A DNA stretch of 41,381 nucleotides from contig CABFPE010000142.1 in NCBI GenBank assembly GCA_900660155.1, positions 376,713-418,093 of the forward strand, read 5' to 3'. Numbering within the stretch: position 1 is the stretch's first letter; each line of letters begins with the position of its first letter. The DNA is from Hofstenia miamia (taxonomy: Eukaryota > Xenacoelomorpha > Acoela > Hofsteniidae). Both the position numbers and the translations under genes were made by a program. Of this stretch, positions 35,701 to 41,381 are shown in pieces. The notes under the pieces were generated by a model. That model was not told the DNA's origin. It did not search any database and was given only the letters and a program-made list of their open reading frames with translations.

Positions 35701-38241
35701 GACAATTTGTATTTCTCAGAAATACATCATTTGACGTGTTCAGTGTTTAAATAGCAGTCAGGCGGATTGGAGAGCAATAATGGATTAATAACCTCTAATT
35801 CAACACAAAAATTTGTTTAACCTAACAAAAATCCACTTTTCTGAAATGGAATTGCATTGAGAAAATCAGTGATACATTGAAGTGATGACTGTAAAAAAAT
35901 TTGAATTGCAGGAAAATCAGAAGCGCGTTTAGGATTTTAAAAACGAGGGGGCTGACACACATTTTTTACAGAAAAAAATTTAAAAAGTTTTTTGAACAAA
36001 AATAAGCTTATACAAAATGCAATTGTCTGTTTTTAGCAGCAAATCGATTGATAACATCTTGAATTAATGTGAACCATTTTCAATTTTGAGTAAAACATAA
36101 TTTTTCTTAATTATTTGACAGCTGGTCCCAAGGGGGGGGCGGTCGACCCCCTCCCCCCTTAAAAGCGCCACTGGGGAAAATATAAACATGCAATTCACAA
36201 CCAAGGATAACTAAATGATTAATGAGTGGCAGTTACAGAAAACATTTATAGTAGGTAATAAGAAGACTATATGACACAAGGCAACTTAAAGTTTTAAGTT
36301 TTTTCATTGTTGAGATGGAAAAAATAGCGGTCGCAAAGAAAGTTATTTTCACATTTCTCATATCTAAGTAATTTACTGGTAAGGCATACGAATATAAAAA
36401 ATATATAAGTGTTTTAATCCGAAAATTGAATGAACTCAACGAGCAGGAAAATGAGAAATCTTTAGCACATCCTAGTTTGTTTAGTTCCTCTTTAGATGTT
36501 TCGCTACCGACATATGAATGAACTTAATATATTAGTTTGATACGAAGATGAGGAAAATGCAGTGTTTGTCTAATCCAAACTATTTAGGAGCTAAATCATG
36601 CAAATATATTTTATGAAGTCATTTTAATTTTGGAATTTGCTGAAAGTGCAAAGCTTAGGAACAAATTCCGTATTGTGTAGTTGATTAGTCAAGAAAGAAA
36701 TTCGCGTGCATTGTTATAATACTTATTAAAATGGGAAAGATATTTTAGAGGAATTCGATGCAAGTGAATATGAACCTCGTTTACAAGAAATGAATAGTTT
36801 TTAAGCGTCAGCGACGACATATGCTGATTTTAAGAAATTTATCAGACATGTTAGCTACGACATATGTCCTTTACAAAAGTAAAAACTCATTTAACATCGT
36901 TTTATAAATAAGTTACATAGCGATATATTTCTTGGAAATTACAGCCATCAAGTCTTAACGTAAGGTATTTTATTAATTGCTGCTACCAGCACAAAATGGA
37001 GAGAAACCAGTTAGAAAGAATGATAAAAGCAAAGGTACATCGTGTTGACACAGGAATGCGAAGTGACTTTGTTCTCTGTTTAGAAATTGGCATGCAATTT
37101 AAATATTTTTTTATATAAAAATACAATATTTGAAAGTAGACTTCCAGGTTTACTAAGCTGATGTAGTTAGGCATAAGCCAAGTCCTTAGACCTTAATATG
37201 GAATTAAACAAGAGTTCTAAAAATATAAAATTCCATAAAATGTGACAATTTTGGATAGGTGCAGTAAGACGTAAGTGATGCTTAACAGGTTAAAGGCATA
37301 CATGGACTTATACTACTATCAAAACAAAAATTCATATTGAAAATCATGTTTGAAATGTTAAGCCAATACATTTAAATATTTAAAAAATATCTTCAACCCG
37401 ATTTGGACCCTTTTTGTACAAGTATGTAGGGGCCATGGTTAAGGAAGTAACTGAAATATCCTTCAAGTATTTTGGATTTTTTTTGAAAATTCAACAATTG
37501 AATATCGTCAATAGGGAAAGTTATTATCACATAAAACACTGAAGAATTCCCCAAGACCTAATGAGCGCAAAGGTGAATTGATTGAAAAGAAGTTTGCAGA
37601 GGAAATCCATTACTAATTCTAAAGAACATAATGATTGAAAACGTGACTTGTTTCTATGCCAGTTTTTAGACACTAAATTGACATATGTAGCGTATTAAAT
37701 ATGCATACAATTTACACGGAATTCGCATCATTCCGACAGCAACTTCTGAGAATTGGAATTAATTAGCTGCTGTGTTGTTTTCGTTTGTCAATCAATTCCT
37801 TCTCAATTCTCATTAAATGTATTTAAAAAACAAATCAAGATAATTGTATTAGCATTATCGCCTTCAATAAATCGATGTACTTCGTAACCACGTCAAAATT
37901 GAATAGAGTGCTATGGACTAGTTATTAATAAAATAAAATTAGCAAATTATTGGTCTACTTTAGTGCATTGGAAATGCATGAAAAACCTCTCTTTAGTTGT
38001 AGTTCATCACTAATAAAAAACGTTTATAGTACTTCAACAATCACAAGAAGGGTTAAAATAAATTACCTTTAAAATAGGTATTATGTCGTCTTTGGCGATT
38101 GCCTGTAGCAATCTAGGAGCGCCTGTAAGGGATTGGAGGCCTGCCCCAATTGTTGACAAGAATGAGCCAATAATAACAACCCACTTACTAGGCCATGCCA
38201 GTAACGAACAAAATAGGACACCATCAACGCTAACACCAAAC
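10225..38241 (-). CDS. kcc: K-Cl cotransporter (SLC12, KCC branch), 3' half, 12 exons
   Basis: KCCs carry K+ and Cl- together across the plasma membrane, normally outward, in cell-volume and intracellular chloride control. Twelve minus-strand exons join in frame into 588 residues. They cover the family's transmembrane segments 8-12 ([52 protein letters not shown]) and the whole cytosolic C-terminal domain ([79 protein letters not shown] then stop). A full KCC has about 1,050-1,150 residues, so the N-terminus and segments 1-7 lie past the right edge. No frameshift or stop interrupts the exons, so the gene looks intact. The RMHTAV phosphosite of other KCCs reads RMHAAH here. The motifs separate KCC from the NKCC/NCC branch; the vertebrate-style paralogue cannot be assigned. 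Confidence 0.97.
10320..11973 (-). other. KCC intron k-l
   Basis: 1,654 bp, GT-AG. Holds the hAT-type element at 10671-10982 and a (TA)n tract at 11553-11575; otherwise featureless. Confidence 0.9.
10671..10982. mobile_element. hAT-type non-autonomous element (copy 1)
   Basis: 312 bp with imperfect terminal inverted repeats (5' tagacttgtgaacgagccga, 3' cggctcgttgacaagtctg), GAGCCGAGCCGAGC motifs near both ends and an AT-rich core without a transposase. CAGACTTG...CAAGTCTG ends are hAT-like. Target duplications are not clear. Lies in the last KCC intron. Confidence 0.75.
11974..12107 (-). CDS. kcc: KCC exon k (RMH-A phosphosite region)
   Basis: 134 nt encoding [20 protein letters not shown], then [20 protein letters not shown] and DHFN. 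It aligns with the KCC block NVRRMHTAVKLNEVI...LVLLNMPGPP. The Thr that WNK-SPAK/OSR1 phosphorylate in vertebrate KCCs (Thr1048 of human KCC3) is Ala, codon GCG at 12079-12077. The acceptor is attttag|C; the donor AAC T|gtaagt leaves T, which AT of exon l completes to Tyr. Confidence 0.95.
12314..12399 (-). CDS. kcc: KCC exon j (acidic/Ser-Thr linker)
   Basis: 86 nt encoding [20 protein letters not shown] and ESQKPTKKP. Low-complexity, Ser/Thr- and acid-rich, as in the disordered linker between the two halves of the KCC C-terminal domain. The acceptor is tattttag|TCG and the donor AAA CC|gtaagt; CC plus C of exon k gives Pro. Family motifs are absent, so support rests on splice sites, phase and position. 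Confidence 0.85.
12400..13167 (-). other. KCC intron i-j, GC-AG type
   Basis: 768 bp. The 5' splice site is AAG|gcaagt and the 3' site tattttag|TCG. Contains the hAT element at 12722-13004. Confidence 0.85.
12722..13004. mobile_element. hAT-type non-autonomous element (copy 2)
   Basis: 283 bp, ends cagacttgtcaacg and cgttgacaagtctg, with 14-bp perfect terminal inverted repeats. Same family and orientation as the element at 10671, with similar internal AT-rich sequence. Flanks ttctgatc and ttgtggtc match at 6 of 8 positions, fitting an eroded 8-bp hAT target duplication. Lies in the KCC intron with the GC donor. Confidence 0.85.
13168..13224 (-). CDS. kcc: KCC exon i (57 nt, GC donor)
   Basis: 57 nt, 19 codons, encoding [19 protein letters not shown], which follows RETRRE as the variable segment after the QRS-IL helix does in KCCs. 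The acceptor is tttctag|GTA. The 3' boundary reads AAG|gcaagt, a GC donor with otherwise perfect consensus. Phase 0 on both sides supports it. The Thr of RGTISP may lie near the first regulatory phosphosite of KCCs, but I cannot align it securely. Confidence 0.85.
15246..16988. mobile_element. Possible TA-flanked inverted-repeat transposon, 1.74 kb
   Basis: Left end gaaccgcggctgacgtcaat and right end (inverted) gaaccgcgggtacgtcaatt match at about 19 of 22 positions. Both ends are flanked by TA, as expected for Tc1/mariner-type insertion. No transposase frame is present. It encloses the younger-looking hairpin element at 16377-16603. Confidence 0.6.
16377..16603. mobile_element. Hairpin MITE, Harbinger-like
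   Basis: 227 bp palindromic element. Termini are aggccacgattagactagg and the inverse ...ctagtataaccgtggcct. Inner arms 16434-16475 and 16504-16545 are reverse complements at 41 of 42 positions around a 28-nt loop. GGCC termini with possible 3-bp flanks CTA/TTA suggest PIF/Harbinger; the superfamily is inference. Confidence 0.85.
18373..18480 (-). CDS. kcc: KCC exon h ([11 protein letters not shown] motif)
   Basis: 108 nt, 36 codons, phase 0 at both ends. It encodes [20 protein letters not shown] and [15 protein letters not shown], near-identical to the invariant [19 protein letters not shown] region of KCCs. The acceptor is attttag|CCT and the donor GAG|gtaaat. It is isolated between the two largest introns. 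Confidence 0.96.
19032..19241. mobile_element. Tc1/mariner-type MITE
   Basis: 210 bp with terminal inverted repeats caaggtgtccataaagtctg (left) and cagggtgtccgtaaagtctg (right end inverted), flanked by TA on both sides. The ends match the widespread invertebrate mariner-like CAGGGTGTCCGTAAAGTCTGG terminus. The short core cannot encode a transposase. Confidence 0.88.
20699..20742. repeat. (GTAT)n(TA)n microsatellite abutting the gap
   Basis: GTAT repeats passing into a TA run that ends at the first N, probably the reason assembly broke here. Confidence 0.95.
20743..21217. other. Assembly gap, 475 N
   Basis: Run of N. The sequence resumes inside a LINE-derived repeat, so the missing DNA probably holds more of that repeat. 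Confidence 1.
21218..21582. repeat. LINE endonuclease repeat, copy 1 (truncated by gap)
   Basis: 365 bp matching 32418-32782 base for base except three substitutions, and ending in a (TA)n tail of the same length. The plus strand reads [16 protein letters not shown] directly after the gap, resembling the middle of an APE-type LINE endonuclease ([14 protein letters not shown] ... GDFNIHV). Confidence 0.9.
24250..24440. other. GC-richer island of unknown nature
   Basis: Locally less AT-rich stretch with open frames on both strands (plus strand: [20 protein letters not shown]). It has no family resemblance that I can name. It could be a repeat fragment. Confidence 0.2.
25315..25726 (-). CDS. 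kcc: KCC exon g (largest exon, C-terminal domain core)
   Basis: 412 nt, 137 codons plus one base. It encodes [18 protein letters not shown], then a divergent stretch, then [40 protein letters not shown] and [19 protein letters not shown], ending DVLEM|gtaagt. These are hallmark motifs of the KCC C-terminal domain ([28 protein letters not shown]). The stretch after AWPN ([20 protein letters not shown]) is poorly conserved. The start at 25726 is set by phase: CT of exon f plus A gives Leu. Confidence 0.96.
25727..26911 (-). other. KCC intron f-g
   Basis: 1,185 bp, GT-AG (gtaagc ... gctttag). AT-rich, nothing recognisable. Confidence 0.9.
26912..27080 (-). CDS. kcc: KCC exon f
   Basis: 169 nt encoding [14 protein letters not shown], then [20 protein letters not shown] and [13 protein letters not shown]. 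It continues QLKAG into the KCC-typical KGLTI and aligns with the KVKGF(C/S) segment. The acceptor tatattttttag|GA AAG GGA is the first of several near-identical copies in the tandem array directly upstream in transcription. The donor is CT|gtaagc. Confidence 0.94.
27063..27350 (-). repeat. Tandem array that duplicated the exon f acceptor
   Basis: Degenerate tandem repeat with units of about 27-50 bp (atatagtcwatccctttcct, then aaaaaatatactgaaccttt and ttactaaaaa). The first unit contains the first 18 nt of exon f and its acceptor. On the coding strand tattttttag|GAAAG recurs with acceptor-equivalent positions 27080 (authentic), 27130, 27206 and 27337. Shorter variants with ttttag|tagggat lie between them. 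Confidence 0.9.
27081..28745 (-). other. KCC intron e-f
   Basis: 1,665 bp. The last 270 bp before exon f are the acceptor-containing tandem array. A GC-richer island at about 27880-28060 contains an inverted repeat. Confidence 0.9.
27916..28026. repeat. GC-richer island with short inverted repeat
   Basis: gtggggcaaatttttgtg at the left and its approximate inverse cacaaaagtgccccac at 28011-28026 enclose a C-rich core. It may be a small MITE remnant; no target duplication was identified. Confidence 0.35.
28746..28939 (-). CDS. kcc: KCC exon e (C-terminal domain start)
   Basis: 194 nt encoding [39 protein letters not shown] and [11 protein letters not shown]. This is the start of the cytosolic C-terminal domain, with the KCC signatures EWGDGI, LSAAR and HTKNWRPQ. 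The acceptor is ttttttag|G; the donor GCA G|gtattt leaves one base, completed by GA of exon f to Gly. Confidence 0.95.
28940..31173 (-). other. KCC intron d-e
   Basis: 2,234 bp, GT-AG. Contains the probable hAT MITE at 30648-30805; otherwise AT-rich without supported features. Confidence 0.9.
30648..30805. mobile_element. Probable small hAT MITE
   Basis: 158 bp. The left end cagttgttcccaaccattgt is a common hAT-type terminus (C-A-G...TTCCCAACC). The right end ggttgtaaacgaatg matches its inverse at 11 of 15 positions. Flanks gtctaagc/atctaggt agree at five of eight positions. Confidence 0.5.
31174..31293 (-). CDS. kcc: KCC exon d (TM11-12)
   Basis: 120 nt encoding [20 protein letters not shown] and [20 protein letters not shown], the last two membrane helices and the start of the C-terminal domain. 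It is separated from exon c by only 43 nt. The donor is GCT GG|gtaata; GG plus G of exon e keeps the conserved Gly. Confidence 0.95.
31294..31336 (-). other. 43-nt KCC intron between exons c and d
   Basis: The intron runs gtatgcaatc...cttttag. Removing it joins RFYHW to FLSLIGMS exactly as in other KCCs. If retained, the frame adds [13 protein letters not shown] and then stops at TAG, which is the acceptor trinucleotide itself. Confidence 0.93.
31337..31435 (-). CDS. kcc: KCC exon c (TM10)
   Basis: 99 nt encoding [19 protein letters not shown] and [14 protein letters not shown], transmembrane segment 10 and the cytosolic turn. The Tyr of MCYMVVN sits where KCC structures place a chloride-coordinating tyrosine (family knowledge). 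AT plus the first A gives Ile where most KCCs have Met. The exon ends CAC TG|gtatgc, completed by G of the next exon to Trp, restoring the conserved YHW. Confidence 0.95.
32038..33250. mobile_element. hAT-like element with LINE fragment inside
   Basis: Ends tagtgctgtgagtc and (inverted) tagtactggatccgg, flanked by gtttattc and gtgtatac (6 of 8 identical), which fits an 8-bp hAT target site. Both ends carry ccggattaaccgg-type subterminal motifs (32064-32080; 33174-33243). The interior includes the LINE endonuclease repeat, so a LINE insertion or capture is likely. No transposase is visible. Confidence 0.6.
32201..32782 (+). pseudogene. LINE APE-endonuclease fragment, copy 2, with (TA)n tail
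   Basis: Frame from 32201 reads [15 protein letters not shown] then [20 protein letters not shown], the TETW-PD ... GRGGG core of APE-type LINE endonucleases. A frame change leads to [16 protein letters not shown] and the decayed counterpart of GDFNIHV (CDLYICM). Non-coding sequence and a (TA)n tail at 32749-32782 follow. The catalytic residues are not preserved as a unit. Confidence 0.75.
34295..34654. repeat. 27-bp inverted repeat pair
   Basis: tatagctcaagtaaaaaaaa plus gtggcca at 34295-34322 and its inverse tggccacttttttgacttga plus gctata at 34629-34654, about 300 bp apart. Similarity does not extend outward or inward, so these are either eroded element ends or a foldback. Confidence 0.6.
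35249..35367 (-). CDS. kcc: KCC exon b (TM9)
   Basis: 119 nt encoding [18 protein letters not shown] followed by a hydrophobic helix ending [10 protein letters not shown]. This matches the KCC pattern VFGHGKANGEP-WALLLT, ASLD-VAPI. The acceptor is ttttttag|GTT (phase 0, continuing the AAG of exon a). The donor is AT|gtaaat, leaving two bases for exon c. Confidence 0.95.
35447..35716. repeat. Direct repeat of about 50 bp, 217 bp apart
   Basis: The segments around 35447-35495 and 35664-35716 share gattttatcaaaaa, gccaatt, gattgtttgacaattt and tatttc, with a few substitutions and one indel. Confidence 0.8.
35918..36173. mobile_element. hAT MITE with 8-bp target duplication
   Basis: 256 bp running from cagaagcgcgtttaggattt to ttaaaagcgccactg. 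The ends are inverted CAG-type termini with GGGGG tracts just inside. Flanks aggaaaat and gggaaaat match at 7 of 8. The interior has G9 and C-rich runs around gtcgac and no coding capacity. Confidence 0.85.
38067..38241 (-). CDS. kcc: KCC exon a (TM8 region)
   Basis: 175 nt encoding a segment with [19 protein letters not shown] and [20 protein letters not shown], among the most conserved stretches of KCCs (transmembrane segment 8 and the following loop). The acceptor is tttctttag|G at 38243-38242 and the donor AAG|gtaatt at 38066. The first base completes a codon from an upstream exon outside the window; the 3' end is phase 0. Confidence 0.95.
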
Positions 38242-39667
38242 CTAAAGAAAGTGTGACATTGCACTGGAATTAAGAAAAATCTACGGATAATTATTTTGAT
38301 ATTGTGGCTAATACAAGGGGTTTAATCCTAGTGCATAGCTTAACTACGCAAATATACGTCACTACCATCATGAAAGGGTTTTAAATTACATTGTTTTTCT
38401 TATTGTATTACATTTCTAAAATCCCTATTTTAAAAATAATAAATAATAATAAATTTAGGTGCGCCTTACATAATAAAATGCTTTTGTTTCTTACATAAAC
38501 CAAAGCTGTACAATAATAAAGGTATTGCATAATAATAATTATTGAGGTTACATGGTAAAAGCATTGACCAACAGTGAAAAGCTGATGTTCAAGTTGAATT
38601 TCAATCTGTGGACAAAGGCTTCAGTCAACTCAAGGAAAACATATTATATGATTATAATTTGTCAAACTCAGTTTTATAAACTGCAAATTTTTAGATGTGC
38701 ATTTGGCATTCTAAAAATGTAAGTAATTTCAATGAGGCTATGGAAATATCTCCATTCTTCTTTGATATATGCGGTCTCCAACCTGCTAAATCAAAAACAA
38801 CTTGTGGTCTCTTGCGTGCACTGATGTCTACTCATTAACATAAAACATAACTTATTGAAACAAATTTTAAATGATTCATAAATTAAAATTCAGTATTCAC
38901 AGAATACTGAAAAAGTTTTGTTTGTTTGTTATAATTTATAACCAAAGTGATTATTAACGGTTAAACAATGCTAAAATAAATTTCAGTTAAACGAAGTAGG
39001 GGGTAACAAAGTTAGCCGAATGTAAAAGTCCTTAAGACTGTATAAATCGATTTGTGAATATGAAAATTTGTAAATTCCTTCTTTAGAATTTAAGCAAAAA
39101 TAATTTTTAGACGATTTGCATAAAAATCTAACTTAAATTTGCAGGATATTTTTACAATTAAAACTTTTGATGCAAGAGTTGGGGGCAGGTTAAATTTATA
39201 ACCGCTATCCTCTACAAAGCTCACACTTTCAAAAAGCTTTACCCGCTGACCACAAACGATGGTTTGATGGCATTTGGCCCAGTAGATAAAATTTCACGCT
39301 GAATTCGACCCGCAAAGACAAATTTTGCCCTAAATTTCACCGCAATTATTTCCATTAGTTAATTCTGCAGGAAACAAACAAACAATAGGAATAGAAAGAG
39401 GAATTAAGTTAGATGCTTAGTAATTTGCTAAATTTAGTCAGGGTCAGGGGATAATATGTTAATCTGTTCACCTTATATACCTTGGATTTTGAAGTAGACA
39501 GTTGTTAACTATAATACTTATTCGCATACACATTTTGACAAAATCAAAGAATCAGTCAAATTGTGAGTTTTCCATCAAAAATAAATTTGTCTGTAAGAAC
39601 CATGTATATATATAACGACATAGAAAAACGCAAATCACTTCATATTTGCTATAATTAACTAAATTGA

Positions 39668-39865
39668 TACCTTCGCACACGCTCACTAACTATATGCAAA
39701 TTTGCAGGGTTTAGTCATGTTTCGGCCGTACGGCACCTGGACCAACTACTTAAACAGTCATCACTGTCCGCAGCTAACTCACAAGCAGCATGTGAGGAGG
39801 CCTGCCCCAAGCTAAACGTTAAGATATTCAAACAGCATCGTGATATTCTAATAGTTACTCATTGA
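39668..39865 (+). other. GC-richer open frame, unassigned
   Basis: 65 codons open on the plus strand without an ATG (YLRTRSLTICKF, then HVSAVRHLDQLLKQSSLSAA, NSQAACEEACPKLNVKIF), ending TGA at 39863. Composition is clearly richer in GC than its surroundings, and an acceptor-like aaatttgcag lies at 39698-39707. It could be an exon of another gene or a mobile-element fragment; I recognise no family. Confidence 0.25.
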
Positions 39866-40795
39866 TTGTCCGTTAGGATGGAGAAGATGAGAGTGATATA
39901 TGTTTGACGAAAAGTTTCTCATATATAACGAATTGGACTACATTTATCGTTATTATTTCATTCACCTTGATTTAAAAAGTCGCTTCATGAATAGAAATCT
40001 TTTCTTCATCACGGTAACCGAAAACACTGGCGAAGCTCGTTTTTCTGAACTGCAATCATGTACCTTATGAACTCCAGCTACTATATACAATTAAATAAAT
40101 GCTTCAAGCTCGAGTCTCTCCACTTGCTTCCAATAAATTCAATGCATCTCTAAATGAATCAGTCCCACATAATTTTGACGAGCTTACAAGTTAGTATAAC
40201 GAAGCCAGTCCTCTAAGATTTCAACCATAAATATATTTATAGAATAAGATGGCATCACAAATGGTACATGGTTTGGTGGACCAAAATCACCATGAATGTT
40301 TCGAGGTGGCTCTTTCGCCACTGGGTTGTTTATTTTATTGGAAATTGAAGTCCAAAATCTGCTTAATGAACCAATTGCTTTTCCTCTTCCTAATAGAACT
40401 TTGAAGATTCAAAATTACACTGTTACATCAATGTTTTCTGCAAAATTGAGAATTCTCATCTATATTTAAAGTTTCATTGTGACTTTCAATGTTATCTAGC
40501 TCCTGACTTCTCATATATATTAAATTCAAATTTTTCGAGTCTTAAAATTGACAGCTTTTTTCGCAGATTGTCTTCTTCACATAGCAACTAAAATTTACAA
40601 AAAAAATTATAGCATAAAAAACTAAAAAGAGTTAGAAATTTACAATATTGATGGTTTATTGGGTACAAGCTAAATGAATACTATTCGAATTTTCACGAAA
40701 TCTTAGCATTAGGGTTTTTCAAGTATGGCATTACTATAACAAACTAGTAATCATCCTAAAGCAAGAGTTTTAAGTTGATTTATTTTGGGGGTAAC

Positions 40796-40895
40796 AAAGT
40801 TACCCCAAACTTAGTTTATTGATGTTTGTTGTTGAGTTCAAAATCCTATTCTAGTTGTTCTTGAGGTAAAAAATTACCCCAAACTTAGTTTAAGC
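40796..40895. repeat. Direct repeat ttaccccaaacttagttta
   Basis: Two copies of attaccccaaacttagttta (first copy with g for the leading a) about 75 bp apart. A related gggggtaacaaagttag occurs near 38999 and gggggtaacaaagttacccc at about 40787. Confidence 0.8.
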
Positions 40896-41341
40896 GTTAA
40901 TGTTGGTTATATTATGGAACTACTTGAAATACTTGCTTTTTTCTGAATACTTGATAATACGTACTTGGAAAAATGGTTCAATTACTTGACACTACTTGAT
41001 ATTTGGCAAATGCGATATTTGTCCATGCTCGATAAAAATTTAAAATGAACTTGAAAAATACGATGGAATAGTATTTCTCTTTCGTAAGTGCACTTAAACT
41101 TTTGTCCAGATAGATTTTATTGAACTTGATAATTGGGTTCATCCACTCTGAATAATACAGCTGGTACATGTATACTCAATTTTCTGATAAGTAACACCAA
41201 TACCTGTTACTATAAAATAACGTTAACATTGCTGTACAGTCTTTGTGCATTTAAGAAATAAAAACATATGTAGAATATAGGGTAGACCTACATTTATGAC
41301 CTGCAGTGTAGTATAGGGGCGTTATGCTTAATCTAAGAGCT

Positions 41342-41381
41342 ATTTCATTTCATTTCATTTATATATATATATATATATATA
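41342..41381. repeat. (CATTT)n(TA)n at window edge
   Basis: Four CATTT-like units passing into an uninterrupted TA run to the end of the window. Confidence 0.95.

Larger units (their letters stand above)
35368..38066 (-). other. KCC intron a-b
   Basis: 2,699 bp. Contains a direct repeat pair (35447/35664) and a hAT MITE (35918-36173); otherwise AT-rich. Confidence 0.9.
38242..41381 (-). other. KCC upstream intron, running off the window
   Basis: The exon preceding 38241 (expected to encode the segment ending -RDKF) was not found here, so this intron exceeds 3.1 kb. A possible solitary hAT-like end (gcggtctccaacctgct) lies near 38771. Repeats are present at 40796-40895 and at the right edge. 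Confidence 0.7.

Noticed and set aside
38137..39807. Shared ggaggcctgccccaa at 38137 and about 39796
   Set aside because: A 15-base match between KCC exon a antisense and the GC-richer frame does not extend; probably chance.
1..41381. CRISPR arrays, operons, ribosome binding sites, phage genes
   Set aside because: Introns with GT-AG boundaries and animal gene content make this eukaryotic; no spaced direct-repeat array is present.

Overview
This window is AT-rich animal nuclear DNA: multi-exon genes with GT-AG introns, non-LTR retrotransposon relics, hAT-, mariner- and Harbinger-type non-autonomous elements, many (TA)n microsatellites and one 475-bp assembly gap. The proteins look invertebrate, but the sequence alone does not fix the phylum.

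Minus strand, about 38.2 kb down to 10.2 kb: the 3' half of a K-Cl cotransporter gene (SLC12 family, KCC branch). I reconstructed twelve coding exons: 38067-38241, 35249-35367, 31337-31435, 31174-31293, 28746-28939, 26912-27080, 25315-25726, 18373-18480, 13168-13224, 12314-12399, 11974-12107 and 10225-10319 (stop codon in the last). All eleven junctions keep the reading frame, giving 588 residues from the end of the transmembrane domain to the usual KCC C-terminus ending in TIYS. The 5' half lies beyond the right edge. Introns range from 43 bp to about 6.8 kb, and most of the large ones carry transposon insertions.

Plus strand, about 2.0-3.9 kb: a small gene of three visible coding exons (2044-2135, 2616-2831, 3705-3946) for a four-pass membrane protein of about 178 residues. 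It has a claudin-superfamily-like GxWxxC motif, but I could not name the family. A cluster with an E-box, two CREs and a CCAAT box lies at 219-333.

Plus strand, 4.5-8.1 kb: two unrelated broken retroelement relics, one a retroelement C-terminal region and the other a LINE reverse transcriptase with LDIKKAFD, GVPQG and YADD motifs. From 8.1 to 10.2 kb nothing is recognisable.

Beyond 38.2 kb only intron, repeats and one unassigned GC-richer open frame are visible.

Main points of interest: an Ala in place of the WNK-SPAK inhibitory threonine of the KCC tail; a tandem array that copied the exon 6 splice acceptor several times, each copy leading to a stop; a 43-nt intron whose retention gives a stop at its own acceptor; a GC-AG intron; a splice donor inside a (GTAT)n microsatellite; and a 365-bp, about 99% identical indel-free repeat whose first copy abuts the assembly gap.
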